A stretch of 5,368 bases of DNA from Pseudomonadota bacterium (GTDB taxonomy: Bacteria > Pseudomonadota > Gammaproteobacteria > Burkholderiales > Thiobacillaceae), in contig JAJXXS010000016.1 in assembly GCA_021780975.1 (NCBI GenBank), positions 1 through 5,368 on the forward strand, written 5' to 3'. The translations under genes and the position numbers were made by a program. Within the stretch, counting starts at the first letter, position 1. The number at the start of each line of letters is the position of its first letter. Shown here one piece after another: positions 5,015 to 5,368 of the stretch. The notes beneath the pieces are model-generated. The model saw only the letters and a program-made list of their open reading frames with translations, did not search any database and had not been told where the DNA came from.

Positions 5015-5368
5015 ATGAAAGCGATTTGGTTTTTTTCCCTGCTGCTTGCCGCAACGCCTGCATTTGCCGAATGGGGCGAGATCATTCCCCCCGGCGCCCT
5101 GCAGGGGGACAAACCGTGGGTGGAAAGTCCCGTCAGCCTGCCGGCCTACCCAGATGCAGCGGACCTTCTTCCGTTCTCGGTTTCGTCGCTAAGCGCCTTC
5201 CATTCCGCCCTCGATAAAGCGTCCGTCAGCGTAGAACCGGGGGGCCTCGTGCGTTACGCCGTGGTGGTCACCTCTGCGCAGAACGCGGTCAATGTCAGCT
5301 ACGAAGGCATCCGTTGTCCCGCGCAGGAATACAAGATTTACGCCATAGGCGTGGCGGGCAAGTGGCAA
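5015..5368 (+). CDS. CNP1-like family exported protein, 5' part
   Basis: The frame is open from the ATG at 5015 to the window end, giving 118 residues without a stop. The N-terminus is a classical Sec signal peptide: Lys2, a hydrophobic core (about 4-13) and A-F-A at 16-18, predicting cleavage before Glu19. The mature part contains LPAYP (42-46), DLLPFSVSS (50-58), GGLVRYAVVV (76-85) and NVSYEGIRC (93-101), then KIYAIG (107-112) and KWQ at the edge. This pattern fits the CNP1-like family, known mainly from betaproteobacteria and of unknown function, with members of roughly 150-190 residues, so most of the gene is present. No good ribosome binding site precedes the ATG; a downstream start would lose the signal peptide. 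It is separated from cfa by 40 bases with no clear terminator, so read-through is possible. Confidence 0.85.
   Translation, partial: MKAIWFFSLLLAATPAFAEWGEIIPPGALQGDKPWVESPVSLPAYPDAADLLPFSVSSLSAFHSALDKASVSVEPGGLVRYAVVVTSAQNAVNVSYEGIRCPAQEYKIYAIGVAGKWQ

Noticed and set aside
1..5368. Search by eye for CRISPR repeats, insertion sequence ends, tRNA genes or phage attachment sites
   Set aside because: No regularly spaced repeats, transposase motifs, terminal inverted repeats or cloverleaf-like sequence were seen. All sizeable gaps are short intergenic spacers.

Overview
The window is moderately GC-rich, densely coding bacterial chromosome. The CNP1-like gene at the right edge and the strong similarity of every complete protein to families common in Nitrosomonadales/Gallionellales/Thiobacillus-type bacteria point to a betaproteobacterium. 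This is an inference from recalled family distributions, not a search result. I see no mobile element, tRNA, rRNA or CRISPR array.

Left part (1-1040): the 3' end of a gene for a C-terminally anchored membrane protein of the Alph_Pro_TM/TIGR02186 type runs rightward. It converges on msrB, a methionine-R-sulfoxide reductase on the minus strand. A 58-base gap with a nested dyad separates the two stop codons.

Centre (1041-1216): a 176-base divergent control region lies between msrB and rubrerythrin. It holds a good sigma-70 promoter reading toward rubrerythrin (TTGACA, 18 bp, TATATT) and a dyad filling the spacer of that promoter. Just downstream of the expected transcription start is a perfect 7-1-7 palindrome shaped like a Fur/PerR box. 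The layout suggests peroxide-responsive control of the rightward genes and possibly of msrB as well.

Right part (1217-4974): four co-directional genes. They are a rubrerythrin with a complete diiron site but no rubredoxin domain, a GlpC/HdrD-like protein with two [4Fe-4S] motifs and two cysteine-rich domains, a DUF3501 protein of unknown function, and a cyclopropane-fatty-acyl-phospholipid synthase (cfa). The last three are tightly spaced (40 and 26 bases). Rubrerythrin is set off by 158 bases containing a possible weak terminator. The simplest reading is an oxidative-stress module: rubrerythrin removes peroxide, the Fe-S protein is a candidate electron donor or relay, MsrB repairs oxidised methionine, and Cfa changes membrane lipids. 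The DUF3501 protein is the unexplained member.

Right edge (5015-5368): the 5' part of a secreted CNP1-like protein, open at the window end. It has a clear signal peptide, no evident Shine-Dalgarno, and a -10-like TACAAT very close to its ATG.
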